Part shown: piece after piece, positions 60,384 to 64,000 of the stretch
Numbering within the stretch: the first letter of the stretch is position 1
How the letters are laid out: each line of letters starts with the position of its first letter
Notes under the pieces: generated by a model
Databases searched by the model: none
The model's input: the letters and a program-made list of their open reading frames with translations, nothing else
What the model was told of the DNA's origin: nothing
NCBI RefSeq assembly: GCF_902364025.1
Contig: NZ_CABJCG010000008.1
Coordinates: 124,001 to 188,000, forward strand
Source: Enterocloster lavalensis
GTDB taxonomy: Bacteria > Bacillota > Clostridia > Lachnospirales > Lachnospiraceae
DNA: 64,000 nucleotides
Direction: 5' to 3'
Translations under genes and position numbers: made by a program

Positions 60384-61952
60384 CTATGATGTGGTTTGCT
60401 CCGCGTGAATCATCACGATCACCCGGTATTCCAGGTCCGCGGCAGAGCCGATTTTGGTGTCCAATATGTCATTTCCGCCGGCGAACAGCCATTGCCATTC
60501 CAAGAGATATTCCTTCTCTTCTCCCGGATCCAGGTTCACGGACTCGGCGGAGAGCTGTTCCGCAGTAAGCCAGGTGTCCTGATCCCCGCAGAGATATTGA
60601 CCGTCCGATTTCAATCGGTAACGGAGGGGCAGAAGAAGCTGGCCTTCCGGCGCGGAAATCTTCATCTGATACCGGATTTCATAGGAATTCCGGTTGCTGA
60701 CCAGAAATTCGTAACTGCCTTTGGAACCAGGCATCAGCTTTCGGTCCTCTCCCGCTCCGGTCCGATCCGCAAACAGACTGATCTCCGTGTTCTGCTGCCA
60801 TACCGGTCCGTTCTTTTCCTGTACCTGCACGTCGGCGGGCTGGTCTGGCTCGGTGGGGTCGGTGGGATCAGTTGGGTCCGTTGGATCGGTTGGGTCCGTC
60901 GGATCGATTGGGTCCGTCGGGTCGATTGGGTCCGTCGGGTCGATTGGGTCCGTCGGGTCAGTGGGGTTCGATGGCTCCGTTGGTTCCGTGGGATCAGTCG
61001 ACGGGGTGGGAGGTCTGGATGAGTGATCGTGTGAGGAATCAGAGTCAGAACCCGAGTGATTCGGCTGCGTCTGATTTCCGGCTGCCGCGCTGGTCTCCGC
61101 CGGGGGCTGAGAAGGCTGTTCCAGGCTCTCAGCGGTGGATTCCTGTCCCGCTATGGGGACGGATTCTGCGGCGGCGCTGTTGCTTTGATCCTGCGCGGAT
61201 GGCGGGAGAAGCTGGGACTGCGTCTGTCCGGCAGCCTGACTGGCCTGAGCTGCCGGGTCCGTCGTGTTCTCCTGGGCGATCAGCCCTTCTCCTGACTCAG
61301 GAATTTCTGATTGATCATTGGCTGCGGGCTGGGCCGCAACCGGGTCTGCCGTTTTCCCGGAGGTGTCCTTGTAGTGATCGGCTCCGGCGTCCCGAGTGTA
61401 GACATCCGGGGTAACTGTGATTTCGTCGTTATCATCCAGTTGGAGGCGGATATGCACTGCAATGACATTCTCGGACACCGCCAGTTGGTACGCCTCCGCG
61501 TTGCCGGTGACCTTGCCGGTCTGGATTCCGCTTTCGCGGTCTATGTGGATTTCAACCTGACTTTCCTGCCTCCCTGAATCGTCCAGCAGGGCCAGGTTAT
61601 GTGTTCCGGTCTCCACGTCTTTAAAATGAAAAACCCCTTCCGAATCCGTGGTGGTTCGCCTGGGGTCGCTGTGTAGCTCTATTACCCGGTTTGCACAGGG
61701 CGAACCGTCTGTGTAAAAGATCTGTCCGCTGAAGTCGATTCGGTTCGGATTCACAGCCTCGTTCTCCGGGGACAACACGATGGTATCCAACATCTGCCCC
61801 AAACGGTGATCCGTCGCCCTTCCGATGTGGGTGCCCGCAAGGAAGGAGGTGATGGAAACGAACAGCAGGAGGACGGGGAGGATGATCCAGATGGTCTTGC
61901 TGTTGCCGGTGGTCTGGCTGTTCTTATGTGATTTTGGGCCAGAGTTGGGCAT
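60384..61952 (-). CDS. Membrane-anchored SipW-locus protein with DPT repeats
   Basis: A 522-residue protein. A membrane helix lies near residues 21-42 (IWIILPVLLLFVSITSFLAG). There is a carboxypeptidase-regulatory-like beta domain (FSGQIFYTDGSPCANRVIELHSD, GVFHFKDVETGTHNLALLD). A long Gln/Ala/Ser-rich and then (DPTDPI/T)n proline-rich stalk follows (DNA repeats about 60840-60980). The C-terminal domain ends with YRVIVMIHAEQ, like other proteins of SipW loci. It probably displays a domain on the surface. An AAGGAGG site precedes the ATG. Confidence 0.75.
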   Translation of the reverse strand: MPNSGPKSHKNSQTTGNSKTIWIILPVLLLFVSITSFLAGTHIGRATDHRLGQMLDTIVLSPENEAVNPNRIDFSGQIFYTDGSPCANRVIELHSDPRRTTTDSEGVFHFKDVETGTHNLALLDDSGRQESQVEIHIDRESGIQTGKVTGNAEAYQLAVSENVIAVHIRLQLDDNDEITVTPDVYTRDAGADHYKDTSGKTADPVAAQPAANDQSEIPESGEGLIAQENTTDPAAQASQAAGQTQSQLLPPSAQDQSNSAAAESVPIAGQESTAESLEQPSQPPAETSAAAGNQTQPNHSGSDSDSSHDHSSRPPTPSTDPTEPTEPSNPTDPTDPIDPTDPIDPTDPIDPTDPTDPTDPTDPTDPTEPDQPADVQVQEKNGPVWQQNTEISLFADRTGAGEDRKLMPGSKGSYEFLVSNRNSYEIRYQMKISAPEGQLLLPLRYRLKSDGQYLCGDQDTWLTAEQLSAESVNLDPGEEKEYLLEWQWLFAGGNDILDTKIGSAADLEYRVIVMIHAEQTTS

Positions 61953-62096
61953 GGGCAGGGCCTCCTTTTTAGGTGCGGGATAGTGTGTGCTGATAGTTAA
62001 TTTGTGTTCGGCCCTCGTCAGAAGGCAGCGGATGAACCGCTGCGCTCTGGCGGGGGCTGAACCGCGGGATGCGATTCAGCCCATTCACCTTTACTA

Positions 62097-62687
62097 CTAA
62101 TTTGTAGTTTTAATGTACTGAGTCGCCTCTAAAGTAAGATCGATTGTTCCCGTAGCTGCTTCTATACCTGCAGCAGTATCACCATCTGTCTCTTGCCATA
62201 CCCAATACAGTTTTTTTTGCACTTCTGTTCCGACATTTTCCTGCAAAACGTCTCCACTAGCAATGGTTATTTTGCCCTCTGCTGGCTCAAGCTTTTGACC
62301 AGATGCATTATCTAAATGAAACTCAACTGGAATAGTGCCTAACCCTGAAACATCCGCTGTAATCGTATAAGAATATCCAACTTCTGATCCCGTCCCATCA
62401 ATGGAAAGATCAATTGTTCCAAAAGATCCTGGTGCAATTTTTCCAGTTGCCGCTCCTATATTAGCAGCATTATCATCCTTTAATGCAAACGTTTTGGTCT
62501 CCGCCTTATCATCCTCGATGTTTGTTCCATCCTTTGCAAATGCAATAGCCCATTTGGCCGCTGTTGCAGTGCCCGCTGCAGTTACTTTACTGGTATACTT
62601 TGCAAACGTCCCTCCCACCAAACTACTGGTAACCAATGTCAACACAACTGCTGCTGCTCCAATTTTCCCAAAAATACTTTTCTTCAT
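62097..62687 (-). CDS. TasA-like fibre-type protein
   Basis: A 196-residue exported protein. The signal peptide MKKSIFGKIGAAAVVLTLV is followed by GGTFAKYTSKVTAAGTATAA, the hallmark of SipW-dependent TasA-like proteins. The mature part is a beta-rich domain with KIAPGSFGTIDLSIDGTGSEVGYSY, and it ends in DLTLEATQYIKTTN. TasA-like proteins form matrix fibres in biofilms. It lies after a SipW gene and behind a c-di-GMP riboswitch. An AAAGGA site precedes the ATG. The downstream gap 61953-62096 holds two GC hairpins that may reduce read-through. Confidence 0.83.
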   Translation of the reverse strand: MKKSIFGKIGAAAVVLTLVTSSLVGGTFAKYTSKVTAAGTATAAKWAIAFAKDGTNIEDDKAETKTFALKDDNAANIGAATGKIAPGSFGTIDLSIDGTGSEVGYSYTITADVSGLGTIPVEFHLDNASGQKLEPAEGKITIASGDVLQENVGTEVQKKLYWVWQETDGDTAAGIEAATGTIDLTLEATQYIKTTN

Positions 62688-62771
62688 GTCTTTTCCTCTT
62701 TCCTTTTATTTATTTTTATTATTTTATAAAATTACTACCTACCATCATTCAGGCTCCGCGCGTCCCCGCCG

Positions 62772-63374
62772 TCACCCTTTCTCCGCTCTCAGCCGTTCCA
62801 ATTCCATCTCCAGCTCTTTCGTCCTGGACACTTCCTTCCGGCTTTCAAGCTGTCTGCGGATCACATCCCACAGCACAAACAGCACCAGCGGGCACACCAC
62901 AAACAGAATCATTCCCGTGGTCGTCTGCATGAACATCGCCAGATTCCCGGCTCCGGCGACTCTTCTCTGGTAAATGCCTTCCACGTCCGCCGGCTTCACC
63001 AGACTCTGGTCCGCGGCGTTGTTGGCGTCGCCCTGGGTGACATACCGCGTCTCGCCGTTCTCCGACTTCACCTCCACGATCCTATGGGTCACCACTGCGC
63101 TTCCGCTCTTGTAAGCGATCACGTCGCCCACCTTCAGGCTGTCAGGATCGGTCTCCTTGACAAATACCATGTCGCCGGTCATGATACTAGGCTCCATGGA
63201 ACCGGACAGCACGATAAACGGCTTATACCCCAGGAAATCAGGCACCTTGTCGGGACTGGTATAAGACTTCACGATCAGCGTCACGTTGATCAGCAGCAGC
63301 GGAACAAACACTACGCAGAGCGCGATTCCCACAGCTCCCACGATCTTTTGCAGCAAACCGTTTTTTTCCTTCAT
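62772..63374 (-). CDS. SipW-type signal peptidase I (second of two)
   Basis: A 200-residue SipW-type signal peptidase. Serine lies in IVLSGSMEPSI, histidine in VVTHRIVEV and the aspartate in TQGDANNAADQ. There are membrane helices near residues 13-35 and 145-165, and a charged C-terminal coiled-coil tail (RKEVSRTKELEMELERLRAEK). It is the first gene after the riboswitch and so is expressed with the TasA-like gene. It differs clearly from the other SipW of this locus, suggesting different substrates. Confidence 0.9.
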   Translation of the reverse strand: MKEKNGLLQKIVGAVGIALCVVFVPLLLINVTLIVKSYTSPDKVPDFLGYKPFIVLSGSMEPSIMTGDMVFVKETDPDSLKVGDVIAYKSGSAVVTHRIVEVKSENGETRYVTQGDANNAADQSLVKPADVEGIYQRRVAGAGNLAMFMQTTTGMILFVVCPLVLFVLWDVIRRQLESRKEVSRTKELEMELERLRAEKG

Positions 63375-63441
63375 CCCTCACTCATCTCCTTTCTTCAAAT
63401 GTTTCTCCCGACCAGCCAATCCGGAGGGGCTTTCTCAGCAC

Positions 63442-63475
63442 AAAAAAGGCAATCCTGAGTCCAGTCAGGATTGCC
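63442..63475 (-). terminator. Terminator in the c-di-GMP riboswitch expression platform
   Basis: GGCAATCCTGA (63448-63458) and TCAGGATTGCC (63465-63475) form a perfect 11-bp stem followed by six U residues on the minus strand. It sits about 80 bp after the riboswitch core and 67 bp before the SipW start, as expected for a riboswitch-controlled terminator. Confidence 0.88.
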
Positions 63476-63556
63476 TAAAAATCTGCATAAACACACCTTG
63501 GGTGTGCAATACGCGAACCAAATACAAACGTACCATACCCGGAACGTCCATATAGG

Positions 63557-63631
63557 GGCAACTGGCTGTCATATCATATACTATGATTTAGACCCTTTAG
63601 CTTTGCGTCGCTGACTTTCATCAGTTTTGCC
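63557..63631 (-). promoter_or_regulatory. Class I cyclic-di-GMP (GEMM-I) riboswitch
   Basis: On the minus strand the element opens with GGCAAAAC and GAAA, then the conserved GACGCAAAGC (63600-63609), GGGTCTAA, and closes with CAGCCAGTTGCC (63557-63568), which pairs with the opening GGCAA. These are the hallmark positions of GEMM-I. A TATACT box lies upstream near 63655. The downstream terminator indicates control of transcription elongation of the SipW/TasA-like operon. Confidence 0.92.
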
Positions 63632-63745
63632 AAGTATGTAGTTGATATGGGATCAGTATAGCGCAGCCTGCGCAACCGATGTGCAACTATTTCCGCGTAT
63701 TTTGAAAATTATTAAATTTAAAATTCTGACTCCGTATTTTTCTCC

Positions 63746-64000
63746 TCACCCCCTGCCCGTACGTCCACTTGACAACCTGGCGTTGGTCTCCTCGGCCCAG
63801 CTGTAGTCGAACATATACTCGTCCTCATAGTGGTATCTCCCGCTGCCGTCCGCCTTCATATATTCAAAGTAATCGCATTCCAGATCATCGCCCTTCACAT
63901 AGCAGCCGCCCCGGCGGTTGTAGAATACACCCTCGATCCCGTACTCCTCGAACACCCCATGAATCCCGATCACCGCCTTCCGGTACAGCACCTTCACCCG
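63746..64000 (-). CDS. C-terminal part of a probable response regulator (activator domain), partial
   Basis: About 85 residues are visible, entering from the right edge. Segments HGVFEEYGIEGVFYNRRGGCYVK, CDYFEYMKADG and DEYMFDYSWAEETNARL resemble the bacterial transcriptional-activator (SARP-like) domain found at the C-terminus of some clostridial response regulators, which often ends GEYMxxYSWAE. A GTG at 63997 could be read as a start, but the frame continues to the edge, so the true start is probably outside. It may regulate the adjacent matrix locus, but this is not shown. Confidence 0.6.
   Translation of the reverse strand, partial: RVKVLYRKAVIGIHGVFEEYGIEGVFYNRRGGCYVKGDDLECDYFEYMKADGSGRYHYEDEYMFDYSWAEETNARLSSGRTGRG

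Noticed and set aside
60396..61026. Plus-strand frames with GSVGSVGS or WVRRVD repeats
   Set aside because: They are the complement of the DPT-repeat stalk of the minus-strand gene, not independent proteins.

Overview
The window looks like chromosomal DNA from a fairly GC-rich gut clostridium, most likely Lachnospiraceae or a close relative. The reasons are the SUF gene order C-B-D-S-U, BglG/LicT antitermination, paired SipW/TasA-type genes, FtsX-type ABC exporters and holin-like type I toxins. No rRNA or tRNA gene was seen. Most genes lie on the minus strand in compact operons with strong ribosome binding sites.

Layout. (1) 1-6305: a nickel-type peptide/nickel ABC importer (solute-binding protein, two permeases, two ATPases) reading into larB, whose product makes the nickel-pincer cofactor of lactate racemase. 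A consensus promoter and a long structured leader precede it. (2) 6540-8512: an AT-richer island with two tandem paralogues of unknown function. (3) 8596-15903: an alpha-glucoside-type PTS operon (EIICB, lyase-superfamily protein, EIIA, GH4 phospho-glucosidase, NagA, HAD phosphatase). (4) 16043-20543: a beta-glucoside PTS operon controlled by BglG and a RAT/terminator, with a divergent PTS-type regulator at 20740-22287. (5) 22401-26776: a MIF-type tautomerase, two GntR regulators, two class II aldolase-like proteins and a probable TIM-barrel protein. (6) 27002-34284: MacB/FtsX ABC exporter, a two-component system and a divergent lipoprotein. (7) 34451-43325: a tricarboxylate-type catabolic cluster (LysR, PrpF, carrier, lactonase-type propeller, aconitase-like hydratase, MmgE/PrpD), then a GNAT acetyltransferase. 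(8) 43319-44624: three tandem ~455-bp cassettes, each with a 27-residue holin-like toxin, a convergent antisense promoter and a shared terminator: a triplicated type I toxin-antitoxin locus. (9) 44659-51700: SUF iron-sulfur operon, its Rrf2/IscR-like regulator with two operator palindromes, and a flavodiiron protein. (10) 51931-53275: ECF sigma factor, membrane partner and a permease remnant. (11) 53372-58125: a WYL-regulated operon with an HNH-like/glycine-zipper protein, a helical protein, a ferredoxin-domain protein and a small protein; it matches no system I know. (12) 58285-63631: a biofilm-matrix-type locus with two SipW signal peptidases and three candidate substrates, preceded by a class I cyclic-di-GMP riboswitch and terminator. 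(13) 63746-64000: the C-terminus of a probable response regulator.

The most interesting items are the triplicated toxin-antitoxin array, the WYL/HNH/ferredoxin operon, the c-di-GMP riboswitch in front of the SipW/TasA locus, the structured leader of the nickel importer, and in-frame or intergenic minisatellites at six separate places.
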